64,000 nt of DNA from Limimaricola sp. G21655-S1 (lineage in GTDB: Bacteria > Pseudomonadota > Alphaproteobacteria > Rhodobacterales > Rhodobacteraceae): NCBI RefSeq assembly GCF_027213785.1, contig NZ_JAPWGO010000002.1, forward strand, positions 327,111 through 391,110, written 5' to 3'. This document shows positions 55,414 through 63,968 of the stretch, in pieces. Made by a program: the position numbers and the translations under genes. A model generated the notes under the pieces. That model was not told the origin of the DNA. It did no database searches and saw only the letters and a list, made by a program, of their open reading frames with translations. Each line of letters opens with the position of its first letter. Within the stretch, counting starts at the first letter, position 1.

Positions 55414-57171
55414 TTATTCCGCGGGGCACTCCACGGGCATGGCCGTCCGCCGGGGCGCCTTCGACCGCTTCAGGTCCCACCATGCGAAGCTGAAATAGAT
55501 CGCGGTGCACCAGATGGTCAGGCTGTAGAACAGCTCCCGGTTCGCGTAATAGCTGTCGAGATCGGGGCTGTCGAACAGGACGCGCCACGCCAGCACGGCC
55601 GGGATCAGCAGTCCGACCACGATCCAGACCGCCCGGATGATCTTGGTCAGAACGCTCGTGTCCTTCACCGGTTCGGTGACCTCGCGCGCCGCCAGTTCCC
55701 GATGATGTTCCTTCACCGCCTCGTCGAATGCCGCGAGCCGGGCTTCGGCCTCGGGCCAGGCGCGGTCCGCCCCGGCGCGCTTCGCCAGCCCGGTGTAAAG
55801 CAGGACCGACAGGATCCATGTCGGCACGAAAAGGTAATAGAACGGAAACAGGTCGATCATGTTCAACCCGAAGCCGAAGACCAGCGCCACGGCCCAAGTG
55901 ATGACCGCCGGGTAGTTCTGATGCGCGCCGCGCAGCCTGTGCCAGTAGGTCTTCATGCCCATGCGCGGGAACAGGTGCTGCTCGGCGAAGACGATGCCGC
56001 CCACGGGCACCAGCAGCAGGCCCGCATAGGTCAGAAGCGGCAGGAAGCTGCGATAGATGATCGGGAAACAGCTGCCCACCACCACCACGGCGCCCACGAT
56101 CAGCGTCACCTTGGTGCGCGAGATGTTGGGAAACACAGCCTGCGCGGCGAGGCCCGCGCGGTAGAGGTTGGAGTTCGCCGTGGTCCAGCCCGCGACGATG
56201 ACGATGACGAAGCCGCTGGCGCCGAGGGCGAGATAGGCCACGTCGCCCGGCGAGACGAACGCGATGGAGGTCTGCATGAAGGCCGCGGTCGCGGCGCCCA
56301 TCAGCGCGGCGGAAATCCAAGCGACGTAGTGGCCGAACATCATGCCGGTCGCCGTGCAGAGGCCGTAGCGCTTCTTGCGGGCATAGCGCAGCAGCGCCAT
56401 GTCGATCAGGCCGAAATGGGCGAAGGTATTGGCGGCCCAGCCGAAACCGATGACCTCCCAGATGCCGATTCCCGGCTCGCCATCGGCATTGGTTCCGGTG
56501 AACACCGTGGCCCCCGCCAGATCCACGAAGTCCCCGAAGCTCGCCAGCACGGTCTGCCCGGTCAGCGACTCGTTCAACGCCGGGATCAGCACCATGCCGC
56601 CCGCCGTGAACATCACCATCAACCATGGCGCGCAGATCGATGCGAATTCGCTGAGCACGTTGAAGCCGTAATAGGCCACCAGCACGGCGATCACGCTGGC
56701 CGAGGCGGCGATCAGCACGAAGGAGGCGCTTGTCGGATAGGGCATGTGCTGCGGCGGCACCCCGAAGAGCACCCTCAGAGCTGTGGCCGAGACGGTGATC
56801 ATCGCCGCCGAAATGACGATGAAGATCAGGACGTTCGCGCCATTGTAGAGCCGCGAGAACAGCTCGCCCATGTTCTGTTCGAGATAGGTGTAGAGGCTGA
56901 GCCGGGTCTTCACGGCGATCGGCGCGGTGATCAGCCAGAAGCTCAGCACCGCCAGCAGGTTACCGATCAGCAGGCCGATCAGGATGTCGTGGATCGTGGC
57001 GCCCAGCGCCACGAAGGCCGCGCCGATCACGAATTCGGTCGCCGCCACGTGTTCGGCCGCATAGAGCCCGAGGAAATGCCCCGGCCCATGCAGACGATGT
57101 TGCGGCACCGGAAGCTGTTCGTCGTCCATTCCCGCGATGGCGCGGCGCAGCTCGGTTGAAGTCTCTCCCAT
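55414..57171 (-). CDS. NCS1-family nucleobase/cation symporter-like permease
   Basis: A 585-residue transporter with about 12 core membrane segments. Its core follows purine-cytosine permease types: GLYAAEHVAATEFVIGAAFV, an unwound-helix region LVAYYGFNVLSEFASICAPW and WEVIGFGWAANTFAHFGLID. A long soluble stretch (about residues 450-505) and two extra C-terminal segments (VWIVVGLLIPAVLAW; SLTIWCTAIYFSFAWW) extend beyond the usual length of about 420-480. ATG 57171 (MGETSTELRR) is chosen over the frame to 57234. Substrate unknown. Confidence 0.75.
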   Translation of the reverse strand: MGETSTELRRAIAGMDDEQLPVPQHRLHGPGHFLGLYAAEHVAATEFVIGAAFVALGATIHDILIGLLIGNLLAVLSFWLITAPIAVKTRLSLYTYLEQNMGELFSRLYNGANVLIFIVISAAMITVSATALRVLFGVPPQHMPYPTSASFVLIAASASVIAVLVAYYGFNVLSEFASICAPWLMVMFTAGGMVLIPALNESLTGQTVLASFGDFVDLAGATVFTGTNADGEPGIGIWEVIGFGWAANTFAHFGLIDMALLRYARKKRYGLCTATGMMFGHYVAWISAALMGAATAAFMQTSIAFVSPGDVAYLALGASGFVIVIVAGWTTANSNLYRAGLAAQAVFPNISRTKVTLIVGAVVVVGSCFPIIYRSFLPLLTYAGLLLVPVGGIVFAEQHLFPRMGMKTYWHRLRGAHQNYPAVITWAVALVFGFGLNMIDLFPFYYLFVPTWILSVLLYTGLAKRAGADRAWPEAEARLAAFDEAVKEHHRELAAREVTEPVKDTSVLTKIIRAVWIVVGLLIPAVLAWRVLFDSPDLDSYYANRELFYSLTIWCTAIYFSFAWWDLKRSKAPRRTAMPVECPAE

Positions 57172-57365
57172 GACACCCGTTCTTTTCTGGTCGGCCTGAA
57201 ATATCCGGCGCCTTCTAGCGTCTGGACCGCCCATGTACCAGCGGTTGTCGCAGGGTCATTGGCCTCCGATCCCGCCCCGGCCGGGACTGCCCGCAAGATC
57301 AGCACGTTACACGTATAGATTGTTGAGCTATCCATGGGCGTCCAGAGAAAAAGGTACCCGCCACG

Positions 57366-57956
57366 ATGATCGACACGACCACGCAGAGAATCTCGCTGCA
57401 CGAGGAGCGGACATGGTTCATCGCCGATCCGCATTTCGGCCATGATGCGATCCGCCGGCATTGCGAGCGGCCGTTTCTCTCGGTCGAGGAGATGGACGCG
57501 ACGATCCGACAGAACCTCGAACGCGTGGGGGCGGAGGACACTCTGGTCGTGCTGGGCGACCTGACCTGGAACAACGCCAGCGACATCGACGTGAAACGGC
57601 TGCCGGGGAAGCACCGGCTGCTGATCCGCGGTAACCACGACAGGCAGGTCCTGGTGAAGTCCCGCAAGTGGGCCCGGGTCTGCGACTACCTCGAAGCGGC
57701 GGTTCTCATGCCGGGCGGCCGGAAGCGAAAGCTGGTGATGTCGCATTACCCGATGGCCTCATGGGCTGGCGCGCGCAACAGCATCCACCTGCACGGTCAC
57801 ACCCATGGCTCGGTGCCGCCGATGGCCACCGAATTCGGGGGCCGGGTCGATGTGGGCGTCGATGTCTGGCAGTTCCGTCCCATCCGCCTGCGCGATGTGA
57901 TCGCCCATCTCGACGAGCTCAGAACGGATGGCTTCGCTGTCCCGGGGGATTACTGA
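57366..57956 (+). CDS. metallophosphoesterase (calcineurin-like)
   Basis: A 196-residue phosphoesterase with the full dimetal motif set: FIADPHFGH (D-x-H), VLGDLTW (GD), IRGNHDRQ (GNHD), VMSHYPMA (H) and HLHGHTHGS (GHTH). Members of this small branch act on nucleotides or RNA ends; the true substrate is unknown. Similar short proteins are common in phages and islands. It is divergent from the NCS1 gene. Confidence 0.9.
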   Translation: MIDTTTQRISLHEERTWFIADPHFGHDAIRRHCERPFLSVEEMDATIRQNLERVGAEDTLVVLGDLTWNNASDIDVKRLPGKHRLLIRGNHDRQVLVKSRKWARVCDYLEAAVLMPGGRKRKLVMSHYPMASWAGARNSIHLHGHTHGSVPPMATEFGGRVDVGVDVWQFRPIRLRDVIAHLDELRTDGFAVPGDY

Positions 57957-58403
57957 GCGGCCGGTGCGCCCCTGCCCTGCCGCCGGCTGGCATAGAACCC
58001 TTCAGCGGGACGGACGGAGCGCCGGGAACTGGCACCGGGATCCGCGCTGGGGCCGAACCCATGGAGCCCATGTGGAGCCCATGGCTCGACGATCCCGGCG
58101 TCACCTTCGCCAATCGCCGGCGAAGCAGGTGCCGAGCGGCAGCGTCCATGCTGCGGTGGCGGAACTCGGCCGAGCGGACGGCTCGACATCGTGCCCATTA
58201 CCTCCGTTTCAAGACCCGTGCCGCGAAACGATGGCCAGCCCGGTGATTTCGGCGGATGCGTGCCGGCGAGGGCTGCGGAAAATGGCGAGGCTTTGCCAGC
58301 CTTTGGCCCGCAGGGGAACCATCGGGCATTCGGCGTTGCGCGATGGCGCGGGGGTGTTCAAGTGGGGCGCACACCCTAGGACCACCACTGAAGGACGGGC
58401 CTC
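57957..58403. other. 447-bp intergenic region
   Basis: No convincing gene. Several GC-rich frames cross it in all phases without start sites or family features. A short duplicated phrase, GGAGCCCATG at 58065 and 58074, is visible. The promoter of rlpA probably lies near 58360-58400. Otherwise nothing was recognised. Confidence 0.4.
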
Positions 58404-58796
58404 TTGAACAAGCTGAACGCCACGCTTCGGACCCTCTTGACCGCAAGCTGCCTGCTCGCGGCGGCACCATTCGCCACCGCGCATTCCGGTAGCGCCACCC
58501 AGACCTTCGAGGGGGCCGCTTCCTGGTACGGGCCGGGCTTTCACGGGCGCCAGACGGCCAATGGCGAGACCTACGACATGAACAGCCTTACCGCCGCTCA
58601 TCCCAGCCTGCCCTTCGGCACCCGCGTGCGCGTCACCAACGAGGCCACCAACGAATCCGTGGTGGTGCGGATCAACGATCGCGGCCCCTACGCCAAGAAC
58701 CGCATCATCGACCTGTCCAAGGGCGCGGCGGACGATATCGGCCTGCTCAGCAGCGGTGTCGGTCACGTGACGGTCGAGGTGCTGGCCAGCGCCTGA
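58404..58796 (+). CDS. rlpA: RlpA-like double-psi beta-barrel protein, short form
   Basis: A 130-residue secreted protein. The signal peptide (about 26 residues) ends FATAH. The RlpA barrel follows: GAASWYGPGFHGRQTANGE, AAHPSLPFGTRVRVTN, and VVVRINDRGPYAKNRIIDLS with the catalytic-type Asp. It has no SPOR domain and no lipobox, so it cannot locate to the septum by the usual route. The start is TTG 58404 with AAGGA 8 bp upstream. It may act as a lytic glycosylase on denuded glycan. Confidence 0.86.
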   Translation: MNKLNATLRTLLTASCLLAAAPFATAHSGSATQTFEGAASWYGPGFHGRQTANGETYDMNSLTAAHPSLPFGTRVRVTNEATNESVVVRINDRGPYAKNRIIDLSKGAADDIGLLSSGVGHVTVEVLASA

Positions 58797-58980
58797 GCCG
58801 CCTTGCCGCTGGCCAATGTCATGAAGGGACCGGTCGTCGCCCGGTTCGCCTCATCGCCGTGGCCGTGTATCGCTCGCCATTGCGAGAATCCCCGCGTAAT
58901 GGCTTCGGCCTGTGGCCGCCGACCCGAACTCGGCATCCAACCACGTCTCTCCATGGGAACAGTCCGGCTTTGACCGTCGC

Positions 58981-60057
58981 TCATGGCTTTGGCCCGAGCG
59001 TATCGGCCATCTCCGCGTTACGCTCTCCCATCGGCCTGACGGCCCCCCGCGTGGTGTCGCGCCGCGACTGATGCTCCATCTCGGCATTCAGCAGGGCTCC
59101 GAGCAGCACCACGAACGCTGTCATCCATATGTAGAGAAGCAGGATCACCACCCCGGCGAGCGCGCCGTAGGTCGGCTGGTAGCTACCGAAATTGCGCACG
59201 AAAAGCGCGAAGAGCACCGAGCTTCCCAGCCAAAGCGCCGTGGCGATGACCGCCCCCGGCGTGACCCAGCTCCATCGCGGGGGCCTTCGCGCCGGCGCGT
59301 AACGATAGAGCAGCCCCAGCGCCGCCATCGACAGCAGCCCCAGCACCAGCCAGCGGCCCACGCTGACGATGGTGTCGGTCCAGCCCGAGAGGCCCAGCGC
59401 CTCCGCGGCCGGCGGCGCCGCCACCGCGAGCGCCAAGGCCGCAAGGGCCATTGCCGTCAGCACCGCCGTCAATCCCAGCGATACGAGGTTGCGCATGATG
59501 ATGTTGCGCGACTCGTCTTCCGCATGCGCCATGTTGATGCCGCTGACGAGGTTGTCGATCCCGCGCGACGCCCAGAACAACGACAGCACCAGGCTGATGA
59601 TCGCCGTGGCCGTCGCCTGACCGGGGGCCTGGCTCACGAGTTCGACCGCCTGATCCCGCACCACCCCGAGCGGCTCGGCCGGGGCCAGCCCGTCCAGCGC
59701 GTCGAGCTGATCGATGACGAGTTCGGGGTCGAAGAACAGCCCGGCCAGCGACACCAGCATCGCGATCGCCGGAAACAGCGCCAGCATGCCGAAGAAGGCG
59801 ACCCCCGCCGCGACCAGCGGGACGAGCTCCCGTCCGATCCGCCCGGTGACGCGCAGCCAGATGTCGCGCCAGCCCGCCGGGTGGATCTGATCCGGCCGCC
59901 ACGCCTCGCGCCCGCGGCCGCGCTCCCGCCCGGCCTCCTCGGGCGCCGCTGGTTCAGTCGGCCCTTCGCCCTCTGAATGCGGGTTCGCCCCTACGCCGGG
60001 CCCGGGCCCTTCGCCGCGTCGGTCCTGCATGCCTTCCGCCTTCTTCAGCGCCGCCAT
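58981..60057 (-). CDS. YihY/virulence factor BrkB family membrane protein
   Basis: A 358-residue inner-membrane protein with six hydrophobic segments after a charged N-terminus. A Gly/Pro/Glu-rich, probably disordered stretch spans about residues 10-45. Diagnostic parts are LVAAGVAFFGMLALFPAIAM, SLFWASRGIDNLVSGINMAH and YQPTYGALAGVVILLLYIWM. The family is uncharacterised; the older names RNase BN and BrkB are misleading. ATG 60057 (MAALKKAEGMQDRRG) or ATG 60030 could be the start. Confidence 0.88.
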   Translation of the reverse strand: MAALKKAEGMQDRRGEGPGPGVGANPHSEGEGPTEPAAPEEAGRERGRGREAWRPDQIHPAGWRDIWLRVTGRIGRELVPLVAAGVAFFGMLALFPAIAMLVSLAGLFFDPELVIDQLDALDGLAPAEPLGVVRDQAVELVSQAPGQATATAIISLVLSLFWASRGIDNLVSGINMAHAEDESRNIIMRNLVSLGLTAVLTAMALAALALAVAAPPAAEALGLSGWTDTIVSVGRWLVLGLLSMAALGLLYRYAPARRPPRWSWVTPGAVIATALWLGSSVLFALFVRNFGSYQPTYGALAGVVILLLYIWMTAFVVLLGALLNAEMEHQSRRDTTRGAVRPMGERNAEMADTLGPKP

Positions 60058-60435
60058 GCGGGCGGCCCATGATATGGAACGCGAAAGGACCGGCCTTTGG
60101 TCCGCGCGGTGCCGCCATCCTTTGTCGCCGTCTTGGCGTTCAATACTTTGGCCGACCGGAAAGCTAAGGGGGACCATCACGAGAGATGCGGAAGTTCCGG
60201 TGGCGAACTTGGCAGCCTCTACGTTGCTTTGCTCCGAATTGAACGGCGCATTGCCGCCTCTCAGCGGATGGCGCTCCCCACGAGAAGTCAGACCAAGCCA
60301 AGCCGGTTCGCAAAGTTTGCTCCGAGCTTGGTCACCGCAACGGACCTGCCCTGCGTCTGGCCGGGCTTCATCCCCGCACCGCCCTTCCTGCGCGCAGCGG
60401 ACGCAACGGCCGGGGACGATGCAGGGTCGTATGGC
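60058..60435. other. 378-bp intergenic region between yihY and the MYG1 gene
   Basis: No gene is supported. The composition is slightly less GC-biased than the surroundings near 60160-60330. Frames crossing it are continuations of antisense shadows. Nothing regulatory could be assigned beyond a probable yihY promoter. Confidence 0.4.
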
Positions 60436-61359
60436 CTATCCCGCGACCTCCGACACTGCCAGCTCCGCCATCGCCATGATCGCCTCGCGGCTGTCGGCCA
60501 CGGCGATGAAGCGGCCGTTGTGGCAGAATTTCGCGCCCTTCACCCCGGACGCCTTTTCCAGCGCCTCGTCGGTCAGCCCCGCCCATGCGGCGGGCAGGTC
60601 TGCACGGGTCTCGAAGGTGTCGTCGCCGGTGCGGATCGTAGTCAGCGCCCAGTCGGAGCCGCGCGGGTGGACGACGAAAAGCAGGTGATCGGCTCCCGCC
60701 GCCTCGACACCGGCCCGGAACGGCATGCCCATGGGCAGCTCCAGCACCCGCCCATCGCCTGCCGCCGCGATCGCCTCGGCGACCATTCCCTCGGCGCGCC
60801 GTTTCGCGGCCGAGCGGCGGATGCGGGCTTCGACGAAGGCACGCGCGATCGGCACGGCGGCGGCAAAGGCACGATCGTCTGCGCCTTCCTCGCGGTCGTC
60901 GAAGGCGGGCTTCAGGCTTTCGAGCAACGCCGGCAGCGTCAGCCCCGAGAATAGCGGACCCGCCGCCGAGGCGTCCACCGCGCCATTGTCGAGCAGATCG
61001 ACGGGCAGCACGAAGCCACGGTCGAACGAGGCGTGTATCGCGTCGATATCATGCTCGGGAACCTCCAGCGCGCGCAGGTAGTCACGGCCGTATTCAGCCC
61101 AGACCAGCCCGAAGGAACTGAAGGGCTGCCCGTCCTCGCGCAGCGGGTTCGGCTTCTGGTGGTGGTCGAAGATCCGCGCCTCGGCGTCGTACTGACCGCC
61201 CACATCATAGATGATCCGCCCCTCGCCGGGTGTGATCCAGTCCTTGTCACGGCTGCGAACGATCTCGGCCTCGGGGTACAGCCGGGTCAGGATGACCGAG
61301 GACAGGAGTTCATCGGCGTGGAAGCCGCCCGAATGGGTGACGAGGTGAGTGATGGTCAT
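60436..61359 (-). CDS. MYG1 family protein (UPF0160, DHH-like exonuclease)
   Basis: A 307-residue MYG1-type protein. The family N-terminus is VTHSGGFHADELLSSVILTR, then IVRSRDKDW, YDVGGQYDAEARIFDHHQK with the DHH-like metal motif, and FDRGFVLPVDLLDNGAVD. The eukaryotic homologue is a mitochondrial and nuclear 3'-5' RNA exonuclease; the bacterial role is not proven. ATG 61359 is the family start. The transposon remnant begins about 155 bp upstream of this gene. Confidence 0.9.
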   Translation of the reverse strand: MTITHLVTHSGGFHADELLSSVILTRLYPEAEIVRSRDKDWITPGEGRIIYDVGGQYDAEARIFDHHQKPNPLREDGQPFSSFGLVWAEYGRDYLRALEVPEHDIDAIHASFDRGFVLPVDLLDNGAVDASAAGPLFSGLTLPALLESLKPAFDDREEGADDRAFAAAVPIARAFVEARIRRSAAKRRAEGMVAEAIAAAGDGRVLELPMGMPFRAGVEAAGADHLLFVVHPRGSDWALTTIRTGDDTFETRADLPAAWAGLTDEALEKASGVKGAKFCHNGRFIAVADSREAIMAMAELAVSEVAG

Positions 61360-61462
61360 GTCTGGTCCCTGAAACGAAACGGGCGGCCGTCAGGCCGCCC
61401 TCGGTAGAAGTCTATGGCGTCCGACCCTGCCGGACACTTGATATTGTGGCGTCCGGCCTCTT

Positions 61463-61657
61463 CGCGGGATCTCGACCGCGAAACCGCCTCAACTCGGGTC
61501 GGATTTACAAAGTCTGTAAATCCGACTCAATTTAGCGCGAAAGCGTCAGAATTTCCCTTTGCGATCAATGGGATATTTGCGCCCTCGTTTTGCTCGCGAT
61601 CGAGATCCGGCGATCTTGTAGTCGAGATCCGGCGGAAATCGAAGTGAAGATCTGGCA
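61463..61657. repeat. transposon end region: opposed TGTAAATCCGAC ends and repeated 13-mers
   Basis: GTCGGATTTACA (61498-61509) and TGTAAATCCGAC (61515-61526) are perfect inverted copies around AAGTC. Tni/Tn7-type elements end in TGT..ACA and duplicate 5 bp, so this fits two ends abutting on a 5-bp target copy. Rightwards, TCGAGATCCGGCG occurs at 61600-61612 and 61622-61634, with a degenerate copy TGAAGATCTGGCA at 61645-61657, a 22-23-bp period. Leftwards, an inverted near-copy lies at 61463-61475. These look like transposase-binding repeats. The 12-bp inverted repeat alone could also be an operator or hairpin. Confidence 0.55.
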
Positions 61658-61675
61658 AAACCTGCCAGTGATACG

Positions 61676-61701
61676 AAAAATGGGCCCGCTTTCGCGGACC
61701 C
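61676..61701 (-). terminator. rho-independent terminator after tniQ
   Basis: On the minus strand GGGTCCGC pairs with GCGGGCCC (one G-U pair) around a GAAA tetraloop and is followed by ATTTTT. It lies 28 bp after the tniQ stop at 61729. Confidence 0.85.
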
Positions 61702-61728
61702 TGCTTCGTCGTTCGTCGAACTCGAGGA

Positions 61729-62283
61729 TCAGGCGGATGCCCTGATCGGCGACACCAAGACGCGATCGAGGCGTGGTGGCCCGGACTTGCGAAAGGCGGG
61801 AAGCTCCCCGCTCAGGACCCGTCTCACGACATCCGGCGTCGTCCCGATCCCCCTCTGGCAGGCGTAACTGATCGAAGCGAGTGAGCCATCGGCCGGTCCT
61901 GCCTCCGGCAATTCGCTGATGGTGGATAGCAGCTTGTGGAGATGCCGGCGCGCGAAGACGGCATTGCGCACCGCTCCCCTCCCCGTTCTCGGCACGAGCG
62001 GCAACACGATCTCGGCGGCATAGAGCATCTCGACCTGCCGCTTGCTGGCGCCGATGTATTCCGGGACGTCAAGGAGCGGGATGGCCGTCTCCGAATCCGC
62101 GATGAACCCCGTGATCTCTTCGGCGTCGAACCGCATGCGCCCGCATTCCGCGTCGGTGGCGCCTGTCGGAACCCTGCCCATCTTCTGCAGCAGCCGCCCG
62201 AGCCTGCTGCGCGAGATCCCGGTGGCCTCGGCGAGGCTTTCGACCGAATGGTAACGGCGGTGGGTGATCTCGACCCCGAGCAC
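61729..62283 (-). pseudogene. tniQ: tniQ, 3' part after an in-frame TAG
   Basis: 184 codons in the same frame as the 5' part, separated from it only by TAG (62289-62287) and one ACC codon. It opens with GTG 62283, giving LGVEITHRRYHSVESLAEAT, the segment that normally follows the zinc-finger half of TniQ-family proteins, then HTH-like GISRSRLGRLLQKMG and further winged-helix units (VPEYIGASKRQVEMLYAAEI). TniQ proteins recognise target DNA or adaptor complexes. It could be made by reinitiation at the GTG, by UAG read-through, or not at all. Confidence 0.75.
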
Positions 62284-62286
62284 GGT

Positions 62287-63189
62287 CTACCCCGCCCCGA
62301 CGGCGTCATGCTCGATTATGTGCTCCCGGAGAAGATCGCGGATCGGACCCGGGTGGATGGCGTTGCAGCGGCGGTCGAGCCAGTCGTAGAGATTGCCATA
62401 CTTGGCGAGCGGTCCGGCTTGGGGGGCGGAAGCGGAACTCGTGTCGTGGATCGTCGTCAGCGCTTCCGTGACGGCTTCGGACCCCTCGCGATGCATGGTG
62501 AAGCCGATGTCGGTGCCGGTCTCCCTTTCTGCTCCGGACAGCTTCTTGAGGCTGACCTTGTGCCCGTGCTGCAGGACCGCGCCGATCATCTCGGACGCCG
62601 AAAGCACCTGCTCGATGGTCTGGCCGCCCAGCCAGTCGTCCCCCGAGCCTCCGCCCTGCAGCCGCTCTGCCAACCAGTCGAGATACTCGGGCTGCTCGTC
62701 AGCCACGGGTTCTTCGGGACGGACGTCATTCGCATCGACCACCTGCCGAAGGCCTACGGCCAGATGATTGCTGGTCGCGGCCAGTCGTACCCCGTGGTCC
62801 GGACAGCGATGGACGTGGCGGAATCCCCAGAGGAGCCTGTGCTCCCAGTCGGCGCGATCCCTGGTCACGAGGCAGTTCGGGCAGTAGCGTGCGACCCGGG
62901 TGACGAGGAAATCCTTCGACAGCCGCTCGCCCTGGAACTCAACATGCCGCGGCGCGATCCGTACCGCTGCGCGATCGAGCAGGCCGAGGTCGTTTCCGGT
63001 GGCCTCGGCCAGCCGCGCGACCTCATCGGCATGCCCGGCCGCGAACCGTTCTGCCGACACCCCGAGATCGTCGAGCAGCCGGCGCGGCCCCGTGCCCGCG
63101 TGGAACAGGCCGAGCCGGGCAACGTAGGACAGCAGTGTCTCGCCTACGCCGAGCGGCATGAAGGGCCACAACATCGTCACCGCCCCCAT
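62287..63189 (-). pseudogene. tniQ: tniQ, 5' part (TniQ family, zinc-finger half) ending at an in-frame TAG
   Basis: 300 codons. The TniQ N-terminal block is MLWPFMPLGVGETLLSYVAR, the zinc finger is CPNCLVTRDRADWEHR with HRCPDHGVRL, and the frame ends EHDAVGAG-TAG where the family would run on. The next sense codon in frame continues TniQ homology, so the TAG is a nonsense change in an otherwise intact gene of about 486 codons. ATG 63189 overlaps the tniB end by 13 bp; ATG 63174 is an alternative. TniQ is the target-selection component of Tn7- and Tn5053-like transposons. Confidence 0.8.
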
Positions 63190-63624
63190 CCCGACTTTTC
63201 CAGTTCCGACCTCACGGCATCCCAGTTCCCGGGCGCGAAAGGGCTCATCTCGCGCGGGCCGTAAAGCGCTTCGAAGCGCTGCTCCGCATCCTCGAGGCTC
63301 GGGGCCTCGCGGCAGGCCCACAGTGCACGGGTCATGGTTTCCTTGAACAGGTCCACCGCGCGACCCAGCTGCCCCTGCTCGGCGAACAGGATGCGCTCGG
63401 GCAGCCTGTCCCGAGCCGCCATCGTGAGCCCCAGCGAACTCGCCATCCAGTCGCATCACTTGGCGAAGTGCTCGGCGTCCCGCGACCCTGCGTTGATCGG
63501 CTTCAGGAACAGCTTCTCGAACCAGCGATCCTTATCCTCATCGCTCATGACCGCCTCCCGGAGCTTGGGAACGCCGACGAGGATCACGGCAACGGCCGCG
63601 TCCCCCTGCAACAGGTGCTTGTGG
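63177..63624 (-). pseudogene. tniB: tniB remnant (AAA ATPase C-terminal part) with in-frame TGA, truncated by an IS
   Basis: The minus-strand frame from about 63624 to TGA 63177 reads AVAVILVGVPKLREAVMSDE, the sensor strand and following helix of TniB/TnsC-type ATPases, up to DAEHFAK. Then comes TGA (63458-63456), and the same frame continues CDWMASSLGLTMAARDRLPE and GQLGRAVDLFKETMTRALWA, the typical TniB C-terminal helices. TGG (Trp) would restore the frame. Walker A and the 5' half are absent because IS3-family sequence begins near 63622. It overlaps tniQ by 13 bp. Confidence 0.65.
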
Positions 63625-63689
63625 TCTGCCCCCACTGAAGTGCTCCGCCCACTGAGATAGATTTATCTCGTCAGGAGGAGGACGAAGCG

Positions 63690-63968
63690 ATGGGTGGAAA
63701 GCGCGAGAAGCCCGAGGACGTCGTGCTGAAGCTGCGGCAGATCGAGGTGCTGCATGGCCAAGGCATGCCGGTTGCCGATGCTGTGCGCCAGGTCGGGATC
63801 ACGCAGCAGAGCTACTACAGGTGGCGGCGGCAATACGGCGGCATGAGCCGGAGCCAGCTGAAGCGGCTGAAGGAGCTCGAGAAGGAGAACCAACGGCTCA
63901 GGCGGGCGGTCTCCGATCTGACGCTCGACAAGCTCATCCTGGCCGAGGCGGCGCGGGGAAACTTCTGA
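63690..63968 (+). CDS. IS3-family transposase OrfA
   Basis: A 92-residue OrfA. The HTH is DVVLKLRQIEVLHGQGMPVA with VGITQQSYYRWRRQYGG, followed by a leucine-zipper-like coil, LKRLKELEKENQRLRRAVSD, and LTLDKLILAEAARGNF. This matches IS407/IS2-type OrfA proteins. SD GGAGGAGG lies upstream of ATG 63690. The last codons overlap the -1 frameshift site that leads into orfB. Confidence 0.92.
   Translation: MGGKREKPEDVVLKLRQIEVLHGQGMPVADAVRQVGITQQSYYRWRRQYGGMSRSQLKRLKELEKENQRLRRAVSDLTLDKLILAEAARGNF

Noticed and set aside
61414..61647. 77-codon plus-strand ORF across the transposon end
   Set aside because: It crosses the inverted ends and repeats; no family or good start signal. It is explained by the transposon end sequence.
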